Below are positions 31,456 to 41,200 of a stretch of 42,083 nucleotides of DNA, one piece after another (the stretch's first letter is position 1; every line of letters starts with the position of its first letter). Under the pieces are notes generated by a model. It had not been told where the DNA came from and searched no databases. It saw only the letters and a program-made list of their open reading frames with translations. The translations under genes were made by a program, and so were the position numbers. Origin of the DNA: Pseudoalteromonas neustonica (GTDB lineage Bacteria; Pseudomonadota; Gammaproteobacteria; Enterobacterales; Alteromonadaceae); NCBI RefSeq assembly GCF_001653135.1, contig NZ_BDDS01000026.1, positions 1 to 42,083 of the forward strand. The letters run 5' to 3'.

Positions 31456-33843
31456 CTAGTCCCTCAACGATGCATTAAACTGTTCGGCCAGTGCGGCCAC
31501 CACGTTATCAACTACTAGATTGATATCTTTCTCTTCGAGTGTTCTATCAACCGCTTGCAGTGTTAGAGCAATCGCCAAACTCTTGTAATTTGGCTCAATA
31601 CCTTTGCCCTTATACACATCGAATAAGTTTAGGTCAACCAATTGATTTCCGCCAACTTTTTCTATCACTGATAAAATGTCGCCAGATTTCACCTGATCTT
31701 CCACTAAAATAGCGATGTCGCGGCGGTTTGAAGGGAACTTAGATACCCCTACTGCCTCTGGTAAATTTCTTTTCTCAATGGCTGACATTTCTATTTCAAA
31801 CACATAAGTCGCATTATTAATATCTAACGATTTTTGTACTTGCGGATGAACTGCACCAAAGAAACCAACCTTTTTACCGTCAACATAAATCACTGCAGAT
31901 TGACCAGGATGTAAGCCATCCGATTGCTCAGCTTTGATTTCAAAACGTGTTATATCATTAGTTAATGAAAGTAATGCTTCAACGTCACCTTTTAGGTCAT
32001 AAAAATCAACAGTGCGTTTTTCTTCAACCCAATGTTCACCATGAGCAAGGCCGGTAATCGCACCACCGATAACTGCTACTTGGTTTACGCCATTCTCTGC
32101 ATTTTCGTCACGTAAAAATTTAAGACCATGCTCAAATAAACGAATACGCGGTTGCTGACGGTTTTGGTTATACATGACTGACGCAAGTAAACCTGGCATC
32201 AGACTGACACGCATTGCCGACATTTCTATCGAAATTGGGTGTGGTAAAATAAGCGCGTCGCTGTCTGGGTGTAAAATAGCTTGTGCTTTAGGGTCAACAA
32301 AGCTGTAAGTGATTGCTTCTTGATAACCTCGAGTCACTAAAGTATTGCGAAATTTATTAACCGCAATAGTTGCCTCGTTATGAGTTGTCATTTTTAGTTT
32401 AGCCGTTGGCGCAACATTTGGAATACTGTTGTAACCATATACACGGGCAACTTCTTCGATTAAGTCTTCTTCAATGCGAATATCAAAACGATAACTTGGT
32501 ACATCTGCACTCCAGCTTTCATTTTCAACTTTTACATCTAGACCTAAACGAGTAAGAATATCCGTTACCTTGGCGTCTTCAATGTGGTGGCCAATAACAC
32601 GGTCTAAACGCGCCCGGCGAAGACGAACTTCTGTCACTTTAGGTAGTTTATCTGCAGCTACCGCTTCCACTACAGGACCAGCTTCACCACCGACAATCTC
32701 AAGTAACAACGCAGTTGCACGTTCCATTGCATCATGTTGTAGCGCAAAATCAACTCCACGTTCATAACGATGCGATGCATCTGTGTGTAAACCGTAACTA
32801 CGGGCTTGCCCAGCTATTGCAACAGGATTAAAAAATGCGCTTTCTAATAAGATATCAGACGTTTTATCTGTCACGCCAGATTGCTCGCCACCAAAAATAC
32901 CCGCAATTGCCAATGCTTTGTTATGATCGGCAATAACTAATGTTGATTCGTTTAGTTTAGCGGTATTACCATCTAATAAAACGAGCTCTTCACCTGCATT
33001 AGCGCTGCGTACTTTGATACCGCCTTCAATAGCGCTCAAATCAAACGCATGCATTGGGTGACCAAGTTCAAGTAACACATAGTTAGTTACATCAACTACG
33101 GGGTCGATTGAACGTACGCCACTGCGACGAAGCTTTTCAACCATCCACAGCGGTGTTTCTGCGTCTAGGTTAATGTCTTTGATCACACGGCCTAAATAAC
33201 GTGGACATGCTTCTTCGTTTACTAGCTCAATTGATATTTTGTCATCAATTGTTGGCGTCACTGCTGGAATTTCTAACGCTTTGACGTCGATGCTATTAAG
33301 TACGCCTACTTCACGCGCAATACCTTTAATGCCTAAGCAATCACCACGGTTAGGCGTTAAATCAACATCAATGATGTTATCATCAAGGCTTAAGTATTCT
33401 CGTAAATCGGTGCCAATAGGCGCATCACTTGGTAATTCCATGATGCCATCGCCTTCCTCGCTAATCCCTAACTCAACGAACGCACACAGCATACCGTGAG
33501 AAGGTTGACCACGAAGCTTGGCTTTTTTAATTTTAAAATCACCTGGTAAAACAGCACCTACCATCGCAACCGCAACTTTAATACCTAAGCGGCAGTTTGG
33601 CGCGCCACATACAATATCTAGTAGCTCATCACCACCGACATTGATTTTTGTTACGCGTAGTTTATCTGCATCTGGGTGCTGGCCACATTCAACCACTTCA
33701 CCAACAACAACACCGGTAAACTGCGCTGCTGCAGGTTCTACGCCATCTACTTCAAGGCCGGCCATCGATAACTGTTCCGAAAGAGCCTGCGTGTCAATTG
33801 CAGGGTTAACCCACTCTCTTAACCACTTTTCACTAAATTTCAT
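31456..33843 (-). CDS. pheT: Phenylalanine--tRNA ligase beta subunit
   Basis: 795 aa, the full length of the family. The N-terminal tRNA-binding (OB) domain ~40-150 contains VVGEVVECGQHPDADKLRVT; then come B3/B4 editing-domain and B5 sequences (VDVTNYVLLELGHPMHAFD), the catalytic-like core, and the C-terminal anticodon-binding FDX-ACB domain (VSKFPSNRRDIAILVED). It forms the alpha2-beta2 enzyme with PheS, encoded 15 bp upstream. Confidence 0.96.
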   Translation of the reverse strand: MKFSEKWLREWVNPAIDTQALSEQLSMAGLEVDGVEPAAAQFTGVVVGEVVECGQHPDADKLRVTKINVGGDELLDIVCGAPNCRLGIKVAVAMVGAVLPGDFKIKKAKLRGQPSHGMLCAFVELGISEEGDGIMELPSDAPIGTDLREYLSLDDNIIDVDLTPNRGDCLGIKGIAREVGVLNSIDVKALEIPAVTPTIDDKISIELVNEEACPRYLGRVIKDINLDAETPLWMVEKLRRSGVRSIDPVVDVTNYVLLELGHPMHAFDLSAIEGGIKVRSANAGEELVLLDGNTAKLNESTLVIADHNKALAIAGIFGGEQSGVTDKTSDILLESAFFNPVAIAGQARSYGLHTDASHRYERGVDFALQHDAMERATALLLEIVGGEAGPVVEAVAADKLPKVTEVRLRRARLDRVIGHHIEDAKVTDILTRLGLDVKVENESWSADVPSYRFDIRIEEDLIEEVARVYGYNSIPNVAPTAKLKMTTHNEATIAVNKFRNTLVTRGYQEAITYSFVDPKAQAILHPDSDALILPHPISIEMSAMRVSLMPGLLASVMYNQNRQQPRIRLFEHGLKFLRDENAENGVNQVAVIGGAITGLAHGEHWVEEKRTVDFYDLKGDVEALLSLTNDITRFEIKAEQSDGLHPGQSAVIYVDGKKVGFFGAVHPQVQKSLDINNATYVFEIEMSAIEKRNLPEAVGVSKFPSNRRDIAILVEDQVKSGDILSVIEKVGGNQLVDLNLFDVYKGKGIEPNYKSLAIALTLQAVDRTLEEKDINLVVDNVVAALAEQFNASLRD

Positions 33844-33858
33844 GTTATATTTTCACTC

Positions 33859-34839
33859 TTAACGGAACTGATTAAGGAATTTTAAATCGTTTTCGAAAAA
33901 CGCACGTAAATCGTTTACACCATAGCGCAGCATGGTTAAGCGTTCAACGCCCATACCGAAGGCAAAACCTGTGTATTTTTCTGGGTCAATGCCCACAGAT
34001 TTAAGTACATTAGGGTGAACCATTCCGCAACCTAGTACTTCTAACCATTTACCGTCTTTGCCCATTACGTCTACTTCAGCTGAAGGTTCTGTGAATGGGA
34101 AAAATGAAGGTCGAAAACGAATTTCCATGTCTTCTTCAAAGAAGTTACGTAAGAAATCGTGCAAAATGCCTTTAAGCTCTGTGAAGCTTACATCTGTATC
34201 AACCATTAGGCCTTCAACCTGATGGAACATAGGCGTGTGGGTTTGATCGTAATCATTACGATATACACGCCCTGGTGAAATAATACGAAGCGGCGGTTGC
34301 TCTGTTTCCATAGTGCGGATTTGCACACCACTGGTTTGCGTACGTAAAACTAATTTTGGATTAAAGTAAAAGGTATCGTGATCCGCACGCGCTGGGTGAT
34401 GCTCTGGAATATTTAGCGCGTCAAAGTTATGAAAATCATCTTCAACTTCAGGGCCTGATTTAACTTCAAAACCAAGCTCACCAAAAAAGCTCTCAATGCG
34501 TTCAATTGTACGAGTTACTGGGTGTAATCCACCTGTTGGCATTACACGCCCCGGTAAAGTTACGTCAATTGTTTCAGCGGCTAGTTTTTCTTCAAGTGCT
34601 TTACTTGCAAGTAACTCGCGCTTTTCGTTAATCGCAACTTGTACGTCTTGTTTGGCTTGATTAATTACTTGGCCCGCTTCTTTACGTTCTTCAGGAGCAA
34701 TTTTACCAAGGGTTTTTAATAAGTTCGTGATTTCGCCTTTTTTACCAAGGTAATTAACCCTGATGTCTTCAAGCTGCGCTATTTCATTGGCACTGGCGAC
34801 CGCCTCAAGTGCTTGCGCTAATATATTTTCTAAGTTCAT
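33859..34839 (-). CDS. pheS: Phenylalanine--tRNA ligase alpha subunit
   Basis: 326 aa. An N-terminal coiled coil (to ~85) that grips tRNA is followed by the class II catalytic core: GLHPVTRTIERIESFFGELG, RADHDTFYF, motif 2 RIISPGRVYRNDYDQTHTP, FRPSFFPFTEPSAEVDV, and motif 3 GFAFGMGVERLTMLRYG. The ATG at 34839 gives the standard N-terminus MNLENILAQALEAV. It starts the pheS-pheT-ihfA operon. Unlike in enterobacteria, no rplT lies upstream; hda does. Confidence 0.96.
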   Translation of the reverse strand: MNLENILAQALEAVASANEIAQLEDIRVNYLGKKGEITNLLKTLGKIAPEERKEAGQVINQAKQDVQVAINEKRELLASKALEEKLAAETIDVTLPGRVMPTGGLHPVTRTIERIESFFGELGFEVKSGPEVEDDFHNFDALNIPEHHPARADHDTFYFNPKLVLRTQTSGVQIRTMETEQPPLRIISPGRVYRNDYDQTHTPMFHQVEGLMVDTDVSFTELKGILHDFLRNFFEEDMEIRFRPSFFPFTEPSAEVDVMGKDGKWLEVLGCGMVHPNVLKSVGIDPEKYTGFAFGMGVERLTMLRYGVNDLRAFFENDLKFLNQFR

Positions 34840-34926
34840 TCGATACCTGATCTTTCACAGAGGTGATTGCTTTAGAGCGTGCTGACTTTTCGAGATTAAT
34901 TTTTCAGCTGAGTCTTTGATTTTTAG

Positions 34927-34995
34927 TTAAGGCAGAGCACATGTCGTGTAGTTTCCTACAAAATAGTGCAATAACATTGCAAAAAAACCAAACAT
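34927..34995 (-). CDS. Possible Phe-rich leader peptide of pheST
   Basis: A 22-codon frame begins M-F-G-F-F-A-M-L-L-H-Y-F: four Phe codons in the first twelve. It lies 87 bp before pheS, like PheM in E. coli. The segment before it (TTTAGGCAGA) can pair with the segment ending it (TCTGCCTTAA), giving a possible switch. Against it: the ribosome site is weak (GGGCAG), and no hairpin with a T-run follows, so a classical attenuator is not complete. Confidence 0.3.
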   Translation of the reverse strand: MFGFFAMLLHYFVGNYTTCALP

Positions 34996-35205
34996 ACGCT
35001 GCCCGTCGGGTTCTGCCTAAAGGCGTTTTTTACTGTTACTCAAACTTTACATAGAATTACTATGTTGCAGTCCTCGCATCGCAATTAAAACGCCTCTAGG
35101 TTGAACAAATTTCAATCCTGAAAGGTAAACACGCTCTGGTAATAGCTAATGATAACTGAAAGCAAGGACTAGATTCTAGACCTTAAACCAATCTTATTGA
35201 ATTCT

Positions 35206-35233
35206 TTCCCATTCTGCATAAGCAAAATGGGAA
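35206..35233 (-). terminator. Strong hairpin after hda
   Basis: On the - strand TTCCCATTTTGC, loop TTAT, GCAGAATGGGAA form a 12-bp stem fully paired if one U·G wobble is allowed; on the + strand the same position is a C-A mismatch. So the RNA of the - strand is the likely functional form. There is no T-run, so it may be a 3'-end stabiliser or a Rho-region hairpin. Confidence 0.5.
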
Positions 35234-35256
35234 CTTAGGCTGTTTTGCAGGAAAAT

Positions 35257-35958
35257 TTAGAGATGTAGCGTGGATTTAATGAAAGGTATGGTCAATTTTC
35301 GTTGTGCGGCCATCGATGCATGATCGAGTTTATCAAGTACATCAAGTAGTGCGCGCATATCACGACTTAAGCGTGTTAATAAAAATCGCGCACATTCATC
35401 GCTCAGTTCTAACCCCCGCATATTCGCGCGTTTAACTAAGGCTTCTGCTTTATCATCATCACTCATGGAGCGAATTTGAAAAGTCGTGCCCCATTTTAGC
35501 CGCGACTCAAGATCAGGTAAGCTGATATTGAGCATATCAGGTAACAAGTCCGCTGTAACGACCAAACATTTACCTGGCTCATTAAAACGATTGAAAAAAT
35601 TAAATAGCGCTTTTTCCCACGCATCGTTTCCTGCTACTAGATGTACATCATCAATACATAGTACATCTAGTGCATCTAAGCCATCGAGTACCATAGGCCC
35701 AAAATCAATTACTTCTCGCATCGATAGCAACATGGTTGATAAGCCATGTTCTTGTGCATGAATACACGTTGCATACAACAAATGTGATTTACCCGAATCT
35801 CCTAAACCACATAAATATGTATATTGGAAGGTAGTTGCTAAACTCTTAAACGCATTTTTTAAATGGCTCACTTCAAGGGAGTTTTCACCACCAAAATATG
35901 ATGCAAACGTTTCATCATCCGGCAATGTAACCGGCAAGGCCATTTGCACTGGCTCCAT
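35257..35958 (-). CDS. hda: DnaA regulatory inactivator Hda
   Basis: A DnaA-related AAA+ protein of ~233 aa that, with the DNA-loaded beta clamp, stimulates hydrolysis of DnaA-ATP. Seen: the N-terminal clamp-binding motif QMALPV, LPDDETFASYF, a Walker A-like GLGDSGKSHLL, Walker B LCIDDVHLV, and the arginine-finger region LPDLESRLKWG. Several ATGs occur (35982, 35967, 35958); the one at 35958 places the clamp motif at the N-terminus as in E. coli Hda. Upstream starts overlap the DUF2066 gene by up to 16 bp, so the two genes are linked. Confidence 0.92.
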   Translation of the reverse strand: MEPVQMALPVTLPDDETFASYFGGENSLEVSHLKNAFKSLATTFQYTYLCGLGDSGKSHLLYATCIHAQEHGLSTMLLSMREVIDFGPMVLDGLDALDVLCIDDVHLVAGNDAWEKALFNFFNRFNEPGKCLVVTADLLPDMLNISLPDLESRLKWGTTFQIRSMSDDDKAEALVKRANMRGLELSDECARFLLTRLSRDMRALLDVLDKLDHASMAAQRKLTIPFIKSTLHL

Positions 35959-35966
35959 TGCCTGCA

Positions 35967-37019
35967 TTATAAGCCAATCCATTGATATTCTAAATTATCT
36001 TTAACAACAGAATAAAATGTACGAGGGTCGACAAATGCTTCAAAAGCGCGATCAAGTTTCAGCGCTTTTTGTAAATCGCTCATATTGCCTGTATGGCTGA
36101 TCGTAAAGTGAACAGCATCAGGTGTTCGAGCGCTAATTGTCACTTGCGTAACAACACTTAAACTTTGTAATCTACGTTTAGCAAGCTCAATATCAACAAA
36201 GCTATTTGCACCTTTTAATTCGAATGCAGCTTGAGTTACTTGTCCAAGTAAGTTTGGGTCCACTGCATATTCATCGGCTAAGCCTGCAACTAAGCTATCA
36301 ATCATTAGAGCGATTGTTTGTTGCTTATCACCTGTTAGTCTATTTTCTTCAAAAAGTTCATCATTGGTAAAACGCCAATCTAGAACCCAACTTTCGCTGT
36401 CAAGTTGCTTGTATAACCGTGCTGTGATGCTTCGCTCAGCACTATATCGACTTGATGCTTGCTCCACAGGCTCTGAGAAATTTCCCCATACTTCAGGTAT
36501 ACCAACCAATGCACGATCTTGTAAATCAAGTAATGGTACTACAACGGGTAAACCTCGGCGAGATGCTGTGCTATAGATTAATTTTTCTAACTGCGGATAG
36601 CTTTCTTGTGTAACAAGTTCTCGACGCCAGTTATCTTCTATCGCAAGCCAAATAGCAATCAGTGGACGACGAGTTCCCCATAACGGTAAATCAAGCTCTT
36701 TAACAAGTGCATTAATTTTATTTGCTTCAAACTTAACAACTAAATTGAGCTCACCGTCTGCTTTTTCATCGTATTCAAATTTAAGCATGTACTCTGAAAT
36801 GTCTTTGCTACGTTGCTGCGCGAGTGGGTTTTGATCCGCTTGAGGGTCACCACTGACTTTCACTAATACATTAAGTAACGCTTTACGACTGGCGCTTAAC
36901 CTCGCATCGCGAGATTTATCAGTGACTTTTAGCACATCTTGATATAGATCAGTGACTTCAACTGCAGTCGCTGTAAAACACAAAAAAATAGAGGCAATGG
37001 CAATTAGTAATCTAGACAC
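35967..37019 (-). CDS. DUF2066 protein, exported
   Basis: ~350 aa of the DUF2066 family, commonly found next to hda in gammaproteobacteria. A signal peptide is seen just after the GTG at 37019 (LLIAIASIFLCFTATA). The mature part begins EVTDLYQDVLKVTDKSRDAR and contains ALLNVLVKVSGDPQ. The frame is open up to an ATG at 37145, but that part is AT-rich, adds a second hydrophobic segment, and would leave almost no space before the divergent gene, so the GTG is preferred although its ribosome site is poor. Function unknown. Confidence 0.75.
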   Translation of the reverse strand: MSRLLIAIASIFLCFTATAVEVTDLYQDVLKVTDKSRDARLSASRKALLNVLVKVSGDPQADQNPLAQQRSKDISEYMLKFEYDEKADGELNLVVKFEANKINALVKELDLPLWGTRRPLIAIWLAIEDNWRRELVTQESYPQLEKLIYSTASRRGLPVVVPLLDLQDRALVGIPEVWGNFSEPVEQASSRYSAERSITARLYKQLDSESWVLDWRFTNDELFEENRLTGDKQQTIALMIDSLVAGLADEYAVDPNLLGQVTQAAFELKGANSFVDIELAKRRLQSLSVVTQVTISARTPDAVHFTISHTGNMSDLQKALKLDRAFEAFVDPRTFYSVVKDNLEYQWIGL

Positions 37020-37226
37020 AGGTGATTGGTTCTTTGATTTAAACTTTTTTGATCCTAAATCAAAGCACTCAACAAAGCAAAAATATATTTTAAAATACAA
37101 TATTATAAATACGTTACTACCAAGCTTTACTATTGTCTTAATCAAAGAATAGGTAGTTAAAATAGCGTGGTTAATCTAACAACTAACTGGTATTGTTTGC
37201 GTAAATATATTCTACAAGTAGTTAAC

Positions 37227-37844
37227 ATGTTTGATTTTGCTATTCTCGCTGTTTTTATTCCCACCTTCTTCTTTGTCTCTATCACGCCAGGTATGTGCAT
37301 GACTTTAGCAATGACACTCGGAATGAGTATTGGCGTACGCAAAACAATGTGGATGATGTATGGTGAGGTTTTAGGTGTCGCACTTGTCGCCGTGGCTGCA
37401 GTCTTGGGGGTCGCGAGCATTATGCTTAACTACCCCAATGTATTCGCTATTTTGAAGTGGATTGGTGGTGCTTACCTAATCTATATCGGTATTAGCATGT
37501 GGCTTGCAAAAGCTAAACTTACTGTAGTTGATGAAAAGCGTGCCGAAGCAAGTCATAAAGCCCTATTCATGCAAGGTTTTATAACTGCCATAGCAAACCC
37601 TAAAGGCTGGACTTTTATGATTTCTCTGCTTCCTCCTTTTATAAGCATCAACAAGGCGATAGCACCTCAACTATGTATTCTCGTTGCTGTCATTATGGTC
37701 AGCGAGTTTATTTGTATGATTGCCTATGCAAGTGGCGGTAAAAGTTTACGCCTATTTTTAAATACAGGCGATAATATAAAATGGATGAATGCAATAGCTG
37801 GTAGTTTAATGATTGGCGTAGGAATTTGGCTAGCTCTTGGCTAA
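37227..37844 (+). CDS. LysE/RhtB-family amino-acid exporter
   Basis: 205 aa with about six membrane helices. Family marks: PTFFFVSITPGMCMTLAMTL near the N-terminus, GGAYLIYIGISMW in the middle and GFITAIANPKGWTFMISLLP after the cytoplasmic loop. It pumps an amino acid or homoserine-lactone-like compound out of the cell; the substrate cannot be told. The ATG at 37227 gives the typical N-terminus; the frame extension to 37167 has no family match. Confidence 0.9.
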   Translation: MFDFAILAVFIPTFFFVSITPGMCMTLAMTLGMSIGVRKTMWMMYGEVLGVALVAVAAVLGVASIMLNYPNVFAILKWIGGAYLIYIGISMWLAKAKLTVVDEKRAEASHKALFMQGFITAIANPKGWTFMISLLPPFISINKAIAPQLCILVAVIMVSEFICMIAYASGGKSLRLFLNTGDNIKWMNAIAGSLMIGVGIWLALG

Positions 37845-38202
37845 TTACGTAAATTGGCCAGCTGAATGTTTGCCGCATAAAGCAAAATTATAATTATCTT
37901 ACTCCCCCCAAAATTATAATGCAGGATCTCTTGCTATATCCGTTATTGATAAACCCAATACTTAATCACTATAAAAAAGAATTTAATCCGAAAATGTTTA
38001 CTTTTTCGCACTTTATGTTAAAAAGTAACAGTTACACTTTAAATAACTGTTACTTTTTATGCTTTATTAAAAATAATAGGTTATTAGAAGTAGCGAATGA
38101 ATTTGGCATATTGGGCCGTAATGTCGATAATAAAATAGCTTTGTAAGTCCTTTGTCTGAACAAGGCTACACTGGTTATAAAAAGCAAAAAAGAGATAAAA
38201 CC
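37845..38202. other. Intergenic region before the second TonB receptor
   Basis: 358 bp, AT-rich, with no supported gene. It contains the 15-bp perfect inverted repeat at 38020-38058. A short open frame at 37919-38146 lacks coding character. Confidence 0.5.
38020..38058. terminator. Perfect 15-bp inverted repeat: terminator of lysE and/or operator
   Basis: AAAAAGTAACAGTTA, nine-base loop, TAACTGTTACTTTTT. It can act as a terminator both ways. Each arm also holds a smaller dyad, GTAAC-A-GTTAC in the left one, which suggests a protein site about 145 bp before the receptor start. Confidence 0.6.
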
Positions 38203-41200
38203 ATGTCTAAAATAGTCATCAACAGTAATAATAAACATACAAAACGTACTTCACTTAGCCTAGCGGTTTCATGTGCGATCCTCGGGTTGTGCCCACTATT
38301 AGTTTTGGGTCAAACAGCGCCACAAAATGACAGCGATGTCATCACAGGGAAAAAGCAGGACTCTATCGAAGTAATTGAAGTATCTGGGATCCGAGGAAGC
38401 ATATTTAGCGCTCAAAATTTAAAACGCTATGCTGATACAGTAAAAGATGTCATCACAGCATCAGATATTGGTGCCCTCCCCGATAAATCAGTTACCGAAG
38501 CTCTGCAACGTGTGCCGGGTGTAACAATCGAAAGGTTCGCTTCTTCAGATGATCCTAAACACTATGCAGATGAAGGGACTGGTGTACTTATACGCGGGCT
38601 GGATCGCGTTCGTTCAGAAGTTAACGGCCGTGATGCATTTAGTGCAAACCCTTCTGGTGGTTTAAGTTATGAAGACTTTCCTGCGGAACTACTAGGTGCG
38701 ATAGAAGTAGTTAAAAATCAAACGGCTGATCTTATATCCGGTGGTGTTGCAGGTACTGTAAACCTCATTACTCGTAAACCATTTGATTCTACAGAACAAT
38801 TAATCTCTTTTAATGCAAAAGCAAACTACAGCGACTTCCGTGATGAAACGACTCCTTCATTCTCCGCATTGTTTTCTGATAACTGGGAAACAGATATGGG
38901 TAAATTTGGTTTTTTAATTGCAGGATCAAAATCTGAATATAAAACCCGAGGTGATGGTGTAGGTATAGGAAACTTCCATTCTCGTGGCGATTCATTTTTA
39001 CCAACAACCGATCAGTGGGGTGGAATTACAGGCGTTGATCCTAGCTCACCTGTAGATGGTCCGGCCTTACCAGGCCAACCAGAAGGCAGTGTCTGGCATG
39101 TGCCAGCAGCAATACATATGAGTACAGCGACCAACGACCGTAAACGAACAGGTTTCACATCATCCCTGCAATGGGCAAGTAGTGATGACACTGTTGTGGT
39201 TACACTAGAACACATCAATTCAAAAGCATCACTTGAGTGGAATGAACGTCAAATAGGTCAAGCAGCACAAGGCTTTAAAAGCTTTATGGGATCATCACAA
39301 AACTGGATGGACGATACAGCTAGTGGCCATCCTTTAATAACTGATAATGGATTCGTAACCTCAGGTATCGCACTGGGTGTCAGCCCTGAGACTCCCTTTT
39401 TCTATCGCAGTCGTTGGAATCAAAACGAAAACACAGTGAAGGATACCTCATTCAATCTAACGATAAAGCCCATTGACCGTTTAACCGTTGAATTTGACTA
39501 TCAGCATATAAGTTCAGAAAAATTTTTAAATAATTATAGTATGTCTGGTCAGACACGCGGCAACCATGTTCATGTAGTATCCCCATACTTTCTCGATATG
39601 AGAGGCTCTCGACCAACAGTAGAGTTTTTAAGCGATAATATTATGACCGCTGGCTGGTCACCTAACGAAGATTGGAATGGACCCGTACCTAATTTATTCT
39701 TAGGCAGTGGTATGGAGCAAAAAGAACACAATACTGCAAAAGCTGATAGTTTTAAATTAGATCTGAATTATGAGCTTGATGGCGTATTTACCAATATTAA
39801 AGCAGGTTTATATCTTTCAGACAAAGACCTAACAGTACGAGACACCGCCTACGAGGGTTGGTCTGCCATTGGTACTCCTTGGATCCAAGATGATAGAAAT
39901 GCTGCATCAGCTATAAATAGACCAGAACTATTTGAACGTGTTGATTTTTCTGATTACTACAATGGTCAAGTGTTACAAGGCGATGTAAATAACTTCTTAT
40001 TTCCACGCATGGAGTTAGTCAAAAACTACGCAAACTCATTACGTCAAGGTTGTAAAGATGGGTGGCACAACGCAACAAATAGCGCCGCTAATAATGGCGT
40101 TTGTAGTGGTACTTACGTTCCTTATACAGACAAGCCAAATCGGGTCGAAGGCCCATATGCAGCACATAACATTAGTTCAACAAATGAAAAGCGTAACGAA
40201 CTTTACGTGCGCGGTGATTTTGATTTTATTGCACAAGATATACCAATTGTAGGTAACATTGGTTTACGCTACGTCAATTATCAATTGGAATCCACAGGAG
40301 CATTTGTACAGCCTGCAACTATCAAACGCGGCGATCCAGGAACATCTCTTAATGCTGTTATGCAACAGCCTGAATATAAACGTTACTATGATATTGCTAC
40401 AGGTGAGTCTCAGTTAAGTACCGTTGAAGGTACTGATTACAGCACTATTTTACCTAGCCTGAATATAAGCTTTGGTGTCTCTGAAGATGTCGTTGTTCGT
40501 TTCGGCGCTTCAAAAGCGCTATTTTACCCAAGCTTAGTTGATGCCCGTAATATTAGCATTCTCAATCTAGACTATACTCGTCGTTTACAAACCCCTGGCG
40601 CGGACTCTGATGAAATAAACAACCCCGTTGTTGGACTTGATAATATAGAACTCACCGCACTATCAGGCAATCCAAACTTAGAGCCTGAAACATCTATTAA
40701 TACTGATCTAACCACAGAATGGTACTTCGCACCTGCTGGTTATATCACTGTGGGCTTATTTTATAAGAAATTAGATAATATTATTCGTAATAAATCATTT
40801 GATCTTGATGTTAATTTTAATGGTGAGGAGTACGATGTATCTGCGTATGGGCCAGACAATACAGGATCAGGCACAATCCGTGGAGCTGAGTTTTCATACT
40901 CTCAATTCTATGACATGTTACCAGGCGCATTCAGTGGTTTAGGCTTACAATTTAACTACACTTATATCGATCAAAATGGTTTAGAAGATCCTAATAATAT
41001 TTCAGAAGGTACTTTAGGTTTTGATGAAAACGGTAATCCAATTGCAGATACTAGAAACACCTTTCGTGTATTTAGTGGTTTACCATTACAGGGTTACTCA
41101 GATCAAAACATGAATATTATTGGTATGTATGAGTACGAAAATATTTCATTCCGCCTTGCTTATACTTGGCGCTCTGAGTATTTACTTACTTTACGTGAGT

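Larger units (their letters stand above)
34840..35256. other. pheS-hda intergenic region (417 bp)
   Basis: No ordinary gene is seen. On the - strand, from hda to pheS, it holds the hairpin at 35206-35233, a small dyad CTAGATTCTAG at about 35170-35180, a GGCGTTTT / AAAACGCC complementary pair ~70 bp apart, and a short Phe-rich frame at 34927-34995. A promoter for pheS must lie here but I cannot place it reliably. Confidence 0.6.

Noticed and set aside
34840..35256. A T-box riboswitch controlling pheST
   Set aside because: No T-box motif or specifier stem-loop is visible, and T-boxes are rare in gammaproteobacteria.
37019..37145. 42-codon N-terminal extension of the DUF2066 protein
   Set aside because: AT-rich, adds a second hydrophobic segment before the real signal peptide and would leave almost no intergenic space to the divergent exporter.
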